A DNA stretch of 64,000 nt from Catonella massiliensis (lineage in GTDB: Bacteria; Bacillota; Clostridia; Lachnospirales; Lachnospiraceae), in the NCBI RefSeq assembly GCF_016651435.1, contig NZ_JAEPRJ010000001.1, positions 2,604,001-2,668,000 on the forward strand, given 5' to 3'. Shown here one piece after another: positions 10,961 to 16,875 of this stretch. The number at the start of each line of letters is the position of its first letter. Position 1 is the first letter of the stretch. The position numbers and the translations under genes were made by a program. The notes beneath the pieces are model-generated. The model had not been told where the DNA came from and did not search any database. It was given only the letters and a program-made list of their open reading frames with translations.

Positions 10961-12198
10961 TTTGTCTGGCCATCGTTGAAATAACCAAATGCAAGAGGCT
11001 GAGAAGTGTTGCCTGGAGTTGTAAAAATCATTATATGATAGTTATCAGGAATATTGAAATTCTGTCTAGCTATCTTCTGCATGTGAGACTTGAAGTTTGC
11101 AGGTATTACAGCATCCTGCTCATTAGGGAACATCTCTTCTATGGTGCCGTTTGCGCGCTCAAGATCAAAACGGTAGTGAGCACGTCTGGTTCCCCAGATA
11201 CCACCTGTTACAGCCCAAACCATAGCCTGCTTTAAGTGGTATGTATAGTCAAAATCATTATACTTACCTGTTTTTGCGTTATTGATATAATTATCAGCAG
11301 CGATTTTTCTGGCACCGCTAATACGATCAACCTGAATACCGTCTAAGCTAAAGTTGTTCTCTGTTGTATAGTACAGAGTCTTACGCAATAAATCAGAAAT
11401 GCTGTTTGTACCAAAAGTGTGTCTTATCTCACTAGCAATACTGTTTGTAGCAGTACCATACGCATAACGAGAAAAGTTATATCTTGCTCTCTGTAATGTA
11501 ACCTTTACAAAGCCAGGGAGAGATATTACGTTAAGTTTGTCTTTTTTGTGTGCCTCAGCATATATTGCCTGCCAGTCATAAATCCTAGGAACAATATATT
11601 TAGCAAGTGTAGCATCGTCCGGATCCTTTATAGGAATCATGTTAGTGCCGGCAGCTAATGCCACATCTGTATTAATACAGAATGCCTGAGTGCTACGGCT
11701 CTTTCCGTTAATGGTATAGTCTACGAATATCTTTTGATCGTATCCTCCCGTTTTAACTTCTCTAGCCCTAAAACTTACCGCATCATCATAAGGATCAACG
11801 ATTTCTTCGCCGTCTTTGAGGTATACATTAACATTCTTGGTAGTTTCGCCATAATTAATGTTCTTATCGCCATCTACCAATCTGATAGTATATTTTGCCT
11901 CTTTAACCTCTAACTCGTGGCCTTTAAAAATAATATTGCCACCTGCGTCATTAGTGGTTCTGTCGACAACACTGCCATTTGAGTCTACTAACTCAAACTG
12001 GAATTTGCCTGCCGGAGGATTCTTCCCGTCAAGCGTAATCTTAGCCATGACATTCTTGCTGGCTAATTGCTCTTCATGTCCTGATGCCTGTGATAAGAAC
12101 GGTACTCCGTTGATCATGCCGATCAGCATACAGAGTATCAGCACCACTGACAGTATGAAGTAGCGAGATTGTACTGACTTGCTTCTCACGTTTTTCAT
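1..12198 (-). CDS. Giant thioester/Cna_B-repeat surface adhesin (C-terminus beyond window)
   Basis: The reading frame is open for 4066 codons from an ATG at 12198, preceded by AAAGGAGAAGCT, to base 1. Residues 1-40 form a signal peptide (Lys/Arg-rich start, hydrophobic core, SQASG end). Residues of about 55-150 resemble a pilin-type isopeptide domain. A thioester domain follows: Cys174 in TQAFCINTD and Gln324 in LKQAMVWAVT. The 150-residue spacing and both motifs fit the Cys-Gln thioester adhesins of Gram-positive bacteria, which bind host surfaces covalently. From about residue 410 onward come Cna_B domains of 91-105 residues. Each starts near KVxKKWxGK, contains YTVTE and ends in ITNT, giving the Lys, Glu and Asn needed for intramolecular isopeptide bonds. 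The architecture is a reactive head on a rigid stalk. A sortase signal is expected beyond base 1 and cannot be seen. Fold assignments are family knowledge; binding partner unknown. Confidence 0.9.
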   Translation of the reverse strand, partial: MKNVRSKSVQSRYFILSVVLILCMLIGMINGVPFLSQASGHEEQLASKNVMAKITLDGKNPPAGKFQFELVDSNGSVVDRTTNDAGGNIIFKGHELEVKEAKYTIRLVDGDKNINYGETTKNVNVYLKDGEEIVDPYDDAVSFRAREVKTGGYDQKIFVDYTINGKSRSTQAFCINTDVALAAGTNMIPIKDPDDATLAKYIVPRIYDWQAIYAEAHKKDKLNVISLPGFVKVTLQRARYNFSRYAYGTATNSIASEIRHTFGTNSISDLLRKTLYYTTENNFSLDGIQVDRISGARKIAADNYINNAKTGKYNDFDYTYHLKQAMVWAVTGGIWGTRRAHYRFDLERANGTIEEMFPNEQDAVIPANFKSHMQKIARQNFNIPDNYHIMIFTTPGNTSQPLAFGYFNDGQTKRRVKKTWLNVPNFECKSQKSVEVTKNWIGNIKADSVNVTLKTTDGNVVESKRITREDGWKATFGPYDKYDASGKEVKYNIDETKVDGYNSTITGDDNNGFVITNTETTKIKVVKKWFGKIADSITLVLKDAKTNKVIEERTINKADLPNGNSDTWEIVFEAPKYDSSKNEIKYTVDEAKMNGYTIKALCDDTNGHTIINIERKELKVIKKWIGPVGSEIYINVRNSANNALIKKVKVDENYKGLQKLIDKKNNITTWIIPIEVDKYTDTGAEISYEVEEVKMPNYVGTVEKDTDDQFTIVNVPSVSFSGKKNWVNREGKPGQVGNRIIVHLMKEGSTQPVETKVLNKSEYVGKTTWDFTFKPVPLYDDNGREIKYYVEEEAVQGYEKAVITKDSAGNFVINNKEEHKNEKINIKVTKKWLNNNGEAGIPAGPIEIALKNGSKVVQKQTINLGADKSVWEFTFNDVDKYDDKNQPIKYSVTETALDGYETEITGNQDSGFVITNKKLPEPKEKIKIIKKWIGRVGDSITITIKNANTKEVLDKVTVTRNTKGFVERKDPSQPNVTIWEVPYEVNKFDASRTPIEYSAEETALEGYNTTVSKDSNTQFTITNTEKVKVKVYKTWVGETATNATIQLLNGTLPYATKTIDESFAKRPNTWEVTFEAPKYDTQGRKIDYTVTETAISGYIAKVIKANDGSFTIVNTKTKKEKYKIVKNWIGKEGDQITVRFKDKATGKELFVKTIHRNDPDLKRTTYDATPGYVTWEVFVDLDKYGVNGDSITYTVDEDPIPGYNTYIYKPGVETDKYGYICDRYIIENRETVAYKVTKKWFGKIGNDITVVLKKGEEVIETKTMSKADLKAGTNNEWEVTFAPVEKYDRWGNAFRYSVEEITSPGSGYTNKVIDHKDGNITIINTENTEIIVNKRWIRKVGYEVKLKLMNGEKVVEEQTLSAPPVKNAKGWETRFIVPKYDDNGNLIHYTVTEVAIRGYKAEITGDAKNGFTITNTNDEKVKVKVNKKWLGKIGDKVTLSLMEGTRVVETKTIDASSAKEGDQSTWEVSFEAPMYSLNGSRALYTVTEAAIEGYKADISGTKSEGFTITNISTEKIKIKVDKKWLGKVGSQITLKLMDGTDVVDTKTVDASAAKDGDPNTWEVEFEARKFDDTGREIVYTVKEETVPGYETKVSGNQKDGFTIANRDTEKIKIKVDKKWLGKAASEISISLMDGSKVVSTKRVNDTFAKAGAVNTWAVTFEADKYDENGKEIAYTVTESAIAGYDAKVSGNKKDGFTITNTNTEKVKIKVDKKWLGKVGSQITVALLDGTKVVDRKTVDTSAAKDGDAKTWEVSFEAPKYSEDGREVVYAVTESAIAGYKAEVRGDQATGFTILNKDTEKVKINVNKKWLGKVGSQITVKLMNGTKVVDTKTVDASAAKDGDGKTWELSFDADKYDEAGNEITYTVAEEAVPGYETKVSGNQKDGFTITNKDTEKVKIKVDKKWLGKVANEITVSLMNGTKVVGTKTVNSTFAKSGDAKTWEVIFEADKYDNTGKEIAYTVTESAIAGYKASVSGNQSAGFTITNKDTEKVKIKVDKKWLGKVGSQITVKLMNGTKVVDTKTVDAASAKDGDGKTWELSFDADKYDEAGNEITYTVTEEAVAGYETKVSGNQISGFIITNKDTEKVKIKVDKKWLGKVGSQITVKLMNGTKVAGEKTVNASAAKSGDAKTWEVSFEADKYDEAGKEIAYTVTESAIAGYEASVSGTAKTGFTIINKDTEKVKIKVDKKWLGGVADQVTISLMNGTIPYATKTIDASAAKSGDAKTWEVTFEAPKYNALGEEIAYTVTEAAVSGYKAAVSGDQKNGFTITNTQTGTEKFKVIKRWIGAEGDKITVRIKDADTGAELLVRTINKTDADLKRITDPSNPNITIWEVPVELDKFDSVGRKITYSVDEEKLPNYGKTVVKSSDGFTITNTEEVSFKVTKKWLGQVGNEITLTLKSGDKILETKKVTSADLKAGTNDTWEVTFKAVPKYDSLGHMINYTVDEQDVANYEKNVVNNNNGSFTITNTEKTVIRVDKKWLGKVANEVTVKLMNGTEVVGEKTINASAAKSGDATTWEVSFEAPKYGKDGKEIAYTVTESAIAGYEASVSGNKNEGFTITNKDTEKVKIKVDKKWLGKVGEKVTLSLLNGSEVVDTKTVDAASAKAGEANTWEVSFEAPKYGKDGKEVTYTVTESAIAGYKAEVSGNQAAGFTVTNASTDKVKIKVDKKWLGKVADSVTVKLMNGTQVVEEKTVAKTGEEKTWELSFEAPKYDTAGREIAYTVTESAIAGYKAEVSGSQSAGFVITNRDTEKVKINVNKKWLGKVADSVTVKLMNGAQVVEEKTVAKSGDSKNWELSFEAPKYDEAGNEIAYTVTESAIAGYKAEVSGSQSAGFVITNRDTEKVKIKVDKKWLGKVADSVTVKLMNGTQVVEEKTVAKSGDSKIWELSFEAPKYDEAGNEIAYTVTESAIAGYKAEVSGSQSAGFVITNKDTEKVKINVSKKWLGKVGDRITLKLMNGSQVVEEKTVDATSAKANDAKTWEVSFEADKYDAEGNEITYTVVESAVAGYDTSVSGNQKTGFTIINKDTEKVKIKVDKKWLGGVADQVTISLLNGTIPYATKTIDASAAKSGDAKTWEVTFEAPKYNALGEEIAYTVTEAAVSGYKAAVSGDQKNGFTITNTQTGKEKFKVIKRWVGAEGDKITVRIKDADTGAELLVRTINKTDADLVRITDPSNPNVTIWEVPVELDKFDSVGRKITYSVDEENVPNYGKTIVNSENNFVITNTEEVSFKVTKKWLGKVGNEVTVSLKSGDKVLETKKLTSADLKAGTNNTWEATFKAVPKYDSLGHIINYTVDEQNVDGYVKEITNNNDGSFTIINNEKTKIIVDKKWIGKVAGSVTIKLMNGTEVVEEKTVAKSGDAKTWEVSFEAPKYGKDGNAIAYTVTEAAIAGYKAEVSGNQNDGFVITNTDTEKVKIRVDKKWLGKVGSEITVKLMNGTEVVETKTVDASSAKIGNAKTWEVSFEAPKYGKDGNEVVYTVTESAIEGYKAEVSGNQDAGFTITNKDTEKVKIKVDKKWLGKVANQITISLMNGTEVVEEKTVDATSAKQGDEKTWEVTFEAPKYDANGEEIAYTVKESAIAGYESNVSGNQKDGFTITNRDTEKVKIKVDKKWLGKVANHITVSLMNGNRVVESKTVNASAAKANDASTWEVSFDAAKYDEAGKEIAYTVTESAIAGYEAKVSGNQAEGFTITNKDTEKVKVKVDKKWLGKAANQITVSLMNGTEVVATKTVDAASAKNGDAKTWEVEFEAPKYGNDGKEAAYTVTEAAIAGYTAEVSGNQATGFTIVNRDNEKVKIKVDKKWLGKAANEITVSLMNGTNVVEAKTVNASAAKSGEPKTWEVSFEAPKYDAAGNEIAYTVTESAIAGYEAKVSGNQATGFTIVNKDTEKVKIKVDKKWLGGVADQVTISLMSGNIPYATKTIDASAAKSGDAKTWEVTFEAPKYNALGEEIAYTVTESAVTGYKAAVSGNQNNGFTITNTQTGTEKFKVIKKWIGAEGEKITVRIKDADTGAELLVRTINKTDADLVRITDPANPNVTIWEVPVELDKFDSVGRKITYSVDEENVPNYG
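164..5290 (-). repeat. Higher-order nine-domain super-repeat, two copies of about 2.55 kb
   Basis: A distinctive domain variant with an insertion reading TDADLVRITDP then NVTIWEVPVEL recurs at 164, 2728 and 5273, that is 2564 and 2545 bp apart with nine domains per interval. A second marker variant (its coding complement contains ATGTCCTAAGCTATCATACT) recurs at about 2338 and 4882. A more diverged marker domain lies near 8740, 12 domains further on. The array therefore grew by copying blocks of nine domains as well as single domains. Confidence 0.8.
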
Positions 12199-12328
12199 AG
12201 CTTCTCCTTTTCTTGCTTTTTTGATTTCTAAAAATGAATGTTTTTGTCTCGAAAAGTATATTTTGTAACCGAATTTTTGGTTTTGAACAGAATACACTTT
12301 CAATATTAAACACATTCTATCATCAATT

Positions 12329-12602
12329 GGTTACATTTTAGTTACATTTCGCAAGTTCATTAAGGTTGGCTATAATTATTTTGGAATTAATTAGATTTCG
12401 CACGATATAATACATATCTATTTAGTATGTGTTATACGTTTTAAATAAAATATTAAGTATATCTTTAATCTATTTTATTATATTTTTTAGCTTATCAAAA
12501 AATCACCCTCAAATCTTTAGTAACAAAACCAGTCTTTTTACCATAAAAATGTGAATCTAAAAAAAGCAAAATGTAACCCTGAATAAAACAAATGGTTACA
12601 TT
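12329..12602 (-). promoter_or_regulatory. Four AATGTAACC-type boxes upstream of the adhesin gene
   Basis: GGTTACATT occurs at 12329-12337, with a near copy (AGTTACATTT) directly after it at 12340-12349. An inverted pair, AATGTAACC at 12570-12578 and GGTTACATT at 12594-12602, is separated by 15 bp. Recurrence in both orientations within 300 bp of one start codon suggests binding sites for a regulator of the adhesin. The regulator is unknown. Confidence 0.4.
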
Positions 12603-12650
12603 ATTAGTGTTATGCATTTTAATGTTTTAACAAAATTCCTATTTAGAGAC

Positions 12651-12684
12651 AAAAAAGACCCTCCGATTTACGGAAGATCTTTTC
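12651..12684 (-). terminator. Hairpin with U-tract, identical to the one at 18824
   Basis: Read on the minus strand, AAGATCTTCCG, loop TAAAT and CGGAGGGTCTT form an 11-pair stem (two G-U pairs) followed by a T run. The other side is also A/T-rich, so it may work in both directions. No gene ends immediately before it, since the opp operon already has its own terminator at 12900. It may back up that terminator or end an unannotated short transcript. Confidence 0.6.
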
Positions 12685-12899
12685 TATACTGACACATTCA
12701 GGCTCTTACACATAGTTCTGGTATTTATATACAATTTTATGTCAATAATTATTATTAATTTTAATGATTATGACTAGATTTAATCCTATTATTTACCCAT
12801 TTTAAAATTGTACTCGTATTCAATCTTTTCTGCTAGTTATATTTTTTGTATGATTACAATAATCATATATATTTTTACCGAGTTCAAATTTCAACGATA

Positions 12900-12942
12900 T
12901 AAAAACAAGAGGAACAGATATTATTACCCGTCCTCTTGTTTA
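12900..12942 (-). terminator. Terminator of the opp operon
   Basis: On the minus strand, AAACAAGAGGA and TCCTCTTGTTT form a perfect 11-pair stem with a 16-19 base loop and a T-rich 3' flank. It lies about 75 bp after the oppF stop codon. Confidence 0.8.
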
Positions 12943-13016
12943 TATTTTAGTTTTATTCACCTGTATTATTGTCTGAATTGCAATTGCATCTAAATTTAAC
13001 GCTTATTACATCATCT

Positions 13017-13982
13017 TTACCTCCTGTATAAATGACAGGCGACAAAATGATTTGGCTCCATCTCTATAAGTTCAACTGGAGTTTCTTTGCAATGTTCCAT
13101 ACATTCTTTGCAACGACCTGAGAACCTACAGCCCGCAGGTGGATTTACAGGACTTGGTACATCACCTTCAAGGAAGATTCTCTGGCGGTTCAAGCCATAC
13201 TTAGGTATAGGTATGGCTGATAACAACGCTTTTGTATATGGATGAAGTGGATTTCTAAACAATTGGTCGTAGTCCGCAAGTTCCACAATCTGTCCCAGAT
13301 ACATAACTGCAATCCTATCCGATATGTGTCGTACTACTGAAAGGTCATGTGAAATGAAGAGATAGGTAAGCCCAAACTCCTGCTGTAACTTATCCATCAG
13401 GTTAAGCACCTGAGCCTGAATAGATACATCAAGTGCTGACACAGGCTCGTCAAGCACTATAAACTTAGGTCTTACTATAAGTGCTCTTGCTATACCTATG
13501 CGCTGGCGCCTTCCTCCGTCCAGCTCGTGAGGGAAGGAATTGGCAAGCCTCTCCTCAAGGCCTACCGTTGACATCATTTCCATAACACGGCTCTCAAGCT
13601 CACTATGTCCGTTGTATGATTTATTCACCCTTAATGGCTCTGCAATTAAGTCAAAGGTATTCATACGAGGATTGAGTGATGAATAAGGATCCTGAAATAC
13701 TATCTGCATATCCCTTCTCAGTGTACGCATTTCCTGCTTAGTTTTATATTGTAATATATTTTTATCCTCTAAAAGTACCTCTCCTGATGTCGGCTCGTGT
13801 AAACGTATAATAGCTCGTCCTACAGTAGATTTGCCACAGCCTGATTCCCCTACAAGCCCTAAGGTCTCACCTTTTTTGATGTTAAAGCTAACATTGTCCA
13901 CTGCATGGAGCTGGCCTCTTTTAGTCTGAAAATACTTTTTCAGGTTTTTTACCTGCACTAAAGTCTCTCTCTCATTAGCCAT
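13017..13982 (-). CDS. oppF: Peptide ABC transporter ATP-binding protein OppF/DppF
   Basis: 321 residues. One of two ATPases that drive peptide import through the OppBC channel at the inner face of the membrane. Visible: Walker [10 protein letters not shown] near residue 45, Q-loop [12 protein letters not shown], Walker [12 protein letters not shown] and an H-loop in FISHDLSV. The C-terminal extension has four cysteines ([14 protein letters not shown] and a later Cys), the usual oligopeptide-transporter tail that can hold an iron-sulfur cluster. The ABC signature reads [10 protein letters not shown] rather than LSGGQ, a variant I believe occurs in clostridial OppF proteins. The start overlaps the oppD stop by 8 bp, so the two are probably translationally coupled. 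It is the last gene of the operon. Substrate could be di- or oligopeptides; sequence alone does not decide. Confidence 0.93.
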   Translation of the reverse strand: MANERETLVQVKNLKKYFQTKRGQLHAVDNVSFNIKKGETLGLVGESGCGKSTVGRAIIRLHEPTSGEVLLEDKNILQYKTKQEMRTLRRDMQIVFQDPYSSLNPRMNTFDLIAEPLRVNKSYNGHSELESRVMEMMSTVGLEERLANSFPHELDGGRRQRIGIARALIVRPKFIVLDEPVSALDVSIQAQVLNLMDKLQQEFGLTYLFISHDLSVVRHISDRIAVMYLGQIVELADYDQLFRNPLHPYTKALLSAIPIPKYGLNRQRIFLEGDVPSPVNPPAGCRFSGRCKECMEHCKETPVELIEMEPNHFVACHLYRR

Positions 13983-14961
13983 TTTCAGATTCCCCCTCTC
14001 CCTTTTTGAACAAATGACAGGCTATAAAATGTCCGGGACTAACCTCTTGGAACTCAGGATTTGTATGCTTACAAATCTCCATACACTTATCACAACGAGG
14101 ATGAAAACGGCAACCACTCGGAAGTGCTGAAGGATCTGGCGGATTGCCTTTGATTGTAGTGAGAGACTCGACATCTTCATCCAAACTTGGAATCGAATTA
14201 AACAATCCCTTTGTGTAAGGATGTCCGGGTGTTTCATACATGTCCTTTACCGAAGCGTATTCAACTATTGAGCCTGCATAAATAACCGATACATAGTCAC
14301 AGATTTCAGCTACAACCCCCAAATCATGTGTAATAAGAATCATAGAAGTATCGTATTTTTCTTTGAGATTCTTCATAAGCTCAAGCACCTGTGCCTGAAT
14401 GGTTACATCAAGTGCCGTAGTAGGCTCATCTGCTATGATGAGTTCAGGATTGCAGGCAAGGGCCATGGCTATAACTACTCTTTGCTTCATACCGCCTGAA
14501 AACTGATGAGGATAATCGTTGATTCTTTCCTTGCGGATACCAACTACCTCTAACATCTCTTCTGTTTTTTTGCGAAGTTCATCCTTTGATAATTTCTGAT
14601 GTAGCTCAATTACTTCGCTTATCTGCTCACCTACAGTCATTACAGGGTTCAAAGACGTCATCGGGTCCTGAAAAATCATAGATATTTTATTTCCACGAAT
14701 ATTAAACATATCCTTTTCAGGTACCCTCATAAGATCCTGACCTTCAAGTATAATTTCACCTGAAGTTATTTTCCCCGGAGGCGACTGTATCAGTTTCATA
14801 ACCGCAAGTGCAGTAGTTGTCTTACCTGCACCTGTCTCTCCAACAAGACCTAAGGTTTCTTTTCTTCCTATCTTGAGACTTAGATTGTTAACTGCATAGA
14901 CCTTGCCGGAATCTGTGTCAAATGCAACCGATAGATTGCGTATATCTAATAAATCTGCCAC
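13975..14961 (-). CDS. oppD: Peptide ABC transporter ATP-binding protein OppD/DppD
   Basis: 328 residues; partner ATPase of OppF. It has Walker A GETGAGKTTT near residue 42, Q-loop FQDPMTSLNPVMT, the ABC signature FSGGMKQRV, Walker B LIIADEPTTALDVT and an H-loop ITHDLGV. Its C-terminal cysteine motif is CRFHPRCDKCMEIC. Typical length for OppD/DppD. It begins 13 bp after the oppC stop and overlaps oppF by 8 bp. Confidence 0.93.
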   Translation of the reverse strand: MADLLDIRNLSVAFDTDSGKVYAVNNLSLKIGRKETLGLVGETGAGKTTTALAVMKLIQSPPGKITSGEIILEGQDLMRVPEKDMFNIRGNKISMIFQDPMTSLNPVMTVGEQISEVIELHQKLSKDELRKKTEEMLEVVGIRKERINDYPHQFSGGMKQRVVIAMALACNPELIIADEPTTALDVTIQAQVLELMKNLKEKYDTSMILITHDLGVVAEICDYVSVIYAGSIVEYASVKDMYETPGHPYTKGLFNSIPSLDEDVESLTTIKGNPPDPSALPSGCRFHPRCDKCMEICKHTNPEFQEVSPGHFIACHLFKKGEGESENG

Positions 14962-14974
14962 CTTTTCTCCTCCT

Positions 14975-15853
14975 CTATCGTTTTAGCTTTGGATCAAGGG
15001 CATCTCGAAGTCCGTCACCAAGTACATTTAATGCAAAGATAGTGGTAACAATTGCAAGTCCCGGAAACAGTGTCATATGCACATAGTCACGAATATATGC
15101 ACGTCCACCGGAGAGCATTGCACCCCACTCAGGTGTAGGTGGTTCGAGTCCCAAGCCGATGAAGCTAAGTCCCGCTGCATTGATGATTGCATAAGCAACA
15201 CCCAATGTAGCCTGCACAATTATTGGAGCCATACAGTTAGGAATAATGTGCTTAAATATTATTCTAAAGTCACTTGAACCATTAGCCTTAGCTGCTTCTA
15301 TAAATTCCATGTCTCTAATTGACAATACCGATGACCTTACAAGCCTCGCATAACTCGGGATTGAGGCTATACCGACTGCCATCATAAGATTGGTAAGTCC
15401 GGGACCTAGTGCCGCCATGATTGCGATTGCAAGCAGAGTATCAGGAACAGCCTGTAAGATATCAATAAATCTCATAAGAAGGATATCTACTTTTCCGCCG
15501 TAATATCCTGTTAACGCTCCAAGGGTTACTCCTATAATAAGAGAAATACTTACCGATATAAAGCCGACTTTAAGTGATACTCTTGAACCGTAAACAACTC
15601 TACTGAATATATCCCTTCCAAGGTCATCTGTGCCAAACCAGTGCTTAGAATTTGGAAGCTGGAACTGATTTTTCAGATCCTGCTGCGCATAACTGTAGGG
15701 AGCAATCTGGTCTGCAAATATGGCAACCAATACAAGAAAAATTATAATTACCAGTCCTACCATCGCCAATTTGTTTCGTTTCATACGAATCCAAATATCT
15801 CTAAGATTTCTCAAGCGACCGTGACTGCTTTGCTTTTTACTGTCTTTCCCCAT
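14975..15853 (-). CDS. oppC: Peptide ABC transporter permease OppC/DppC
   Basis: 292 residues. Second membrane subunit of the importer. After a positively charged N-terminus comes one membrane segment (about residues 31-50), then an OppC N-terminal module ending in HWFGTDDLGRDIFSRV, then five more hydrophobic segments. The cytoplasmic coupling loop EAAKANGSSDFRIIFKHI is the EAA motif that docks on the ATPases. The end, GLRDALDPKLKR, is characteristic. Only 9 bp separate it from oppB and 13 bp from oppD. Confidence 0.93.
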   Translation of the reverse strand: MGKDSKKQSSHGRLRNLRDIWIRMKRNKLAMVGLVIIIFLVLVAIFADQIAPYSYAQQDLKNQFQLPNSKHWFGTDDLGRDIFSRVVYGSRVSLKVGFISVSISLIIGVTLGALTGYYGGKVDILLMRFIDILQAVPDTLLAIAIMAALGPGLTNLMMAVGIASIPSYARLVRSSVLSIRDMEFIEAAKANGSSDFRIIFKHIIPNCMAPIIVQATLGVAYAIINAAGLSFIGLGLEPPTPEWGAMLSGGRAYIRDYVHMTLFPGLAIVTTIFALNVLGDGLRDALDPKLKR

Positions 15854-15862
15854 AATGCCCTC

Positions 15863-16792
15863 CTATATATACTGCGTTTTGATACGCGGATCCACATAGG
15901 TGTACAATATATCCACAATCAAATTCACAATACTGAATGTCACCGCAACAAACAATACCGAGCCTAAAACAAGAGGAGCATCTCGCATTTTTATTGAGTC
16001 AACCATTAGTCTTCCTATGCCCGGAATAGAGAATATAACCTCAGTCATAAGAGCTCCTCCGAGGAGTTGTCCAAACTGTGTTCCTATAATTGTGATTATA
16101 GGAATTAGGGCATTCTTAAGTGCATGCTTCCATATAACTACATTTTCTTTTTGTCCTTTTGCTTTAGCGGTCTGTATATAATCTTTTCGTATAACCTCAA
16201 GCATTGCAGATCTCGTCATTCTGGCAATTACAGATACTGACTGGGAGCCAAGTGCTATAGTCGGAAGTATCATTTGCGGGAATGTCTCAAAACCTGATGA
16301 TGGAAGTAACCTTAATTTAACAGAGAATAGCATAATAAGTAGGAGACCAAGCCAGAATACCGGCATTGATATACCTATAAGGGCAAATATCATAGCAATG
16401 TTGTCAAAGATAGAATATTGCCGCCTTGCACAGACAATTCCTATAGGTACCCCCAGTAAGACTGCAAATAATATTGCTGTAAACGCCAGGCGGACTGTTG
16501 CGCCTGCTCGTGATAATATTTCCCTCGTCACTGAGCTTTTGGTAATATATGAATTCCCCAAATCAAAGTGAAAAACTATATTCTTGATATATCTGCCATA
16601 CTGCACAAGGAAGGGATCATTTAGTCCCATTTCTTCACGCAGCTCCTTAACAGCGGACTCTGGCGCCGAAGGTCCGAGCGCATTGCGGGCAGGATCCCCG
16701 GGAGTCAGGTATAAAAGCCCAAATACTATGAAGCTTACGCCGATAATAACCGGTATAAGGTAAAGTATTCGCTTTATAATGTATTTAATCAT
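15863..16792 (-). CDS. oppB: Peptide ABC transporter permease OppB/DppB
   Basis: 309 residues, first membrane subunit. Begins IKYIIKRILYLIPVIIG (first membrane helix), followed by FGLLYLTPGDPARNALGP and LREEMGLNDPFLVQYGRY, both hallmarks of OppB/DppB. The EAA loop reads IQTAKAKGQKENVVIWKHAL. It ends near DILYTYVDPRI, as expected. A strong inverted repeat lies in the 83 bp between oppA and this gene. Confidence 0.93.
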   Translation of the reverse strand: MIKYIIKRILYLIPVIIGVSFIVFGLLYLTPGDPARNALGPSAPESAVKELREEMGLNDPFLVQYGRYIKNIVFHFDLGNSYITKSSVTREILSRAGATVRLAFTAILFAVLLGVPIGIVCARRQYSIFDNIAMIFALIGISMPVFWLGLLLIMLFSVKLRLLPSSGFETFPQMILPTIALGSQSVSVIARMTRSAMLEVIRKDYIQTAKAKGQKENVVIWKHALKNALIPIITIIGTQFGQLLGGALMTEVIFSIPGIGRLMVDSIKMRDAPLVLGSVLFVAVTFSIVNLIVDILYTYVDPRIKTQYI

Positions 16793-16802
16793 GTGTTACA
16801 CC

Positions 16803-16820
16803 TTCCCTTTGCAAAGGGGA
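16803..16820 (-). promoter_or_regulatory. Intercistronic palindrome between oppA and oppB
   Basis: CCCTTTGCAAAGGG (16805-16818) is a perfect palindrome and extends by two more pairs, one a wobble. Its position after the binding-protein gene and 10 bp before the oppB start suggests an RNA processing or stability hairpin. Such hairpins commonly make the binding protein more abundant than the permease. Confidence 0.5.
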
Positions 16821-16875
16821 CTGGGGAAATACATCCACAGCCCCCACATTATATTAACTATATTTTCAAACTCAT

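Larger units (their letters stand above)
12199..13016. other. AT-rich intergenic region between adhesin and opp operon
   Basis: No credible gene. It holds the adhesin leader and ribosome-binding site at the left end, four AATGTAAC-type boxes (12329-12602), a hairpin identical to one at 18824 (12651-12684) and the opp operon terminator (12900-12942). Short plus-strand frames here have no start signals or recognisable content. Confidence 0.7.

Noticed and set aside
1..12198. CRISPR array suggested by the regular 285-bp spacing
   Set aside because: The period is coding (multiple of three, open frame, domain motifs) and far longer than CRISPR units; no cas genes.
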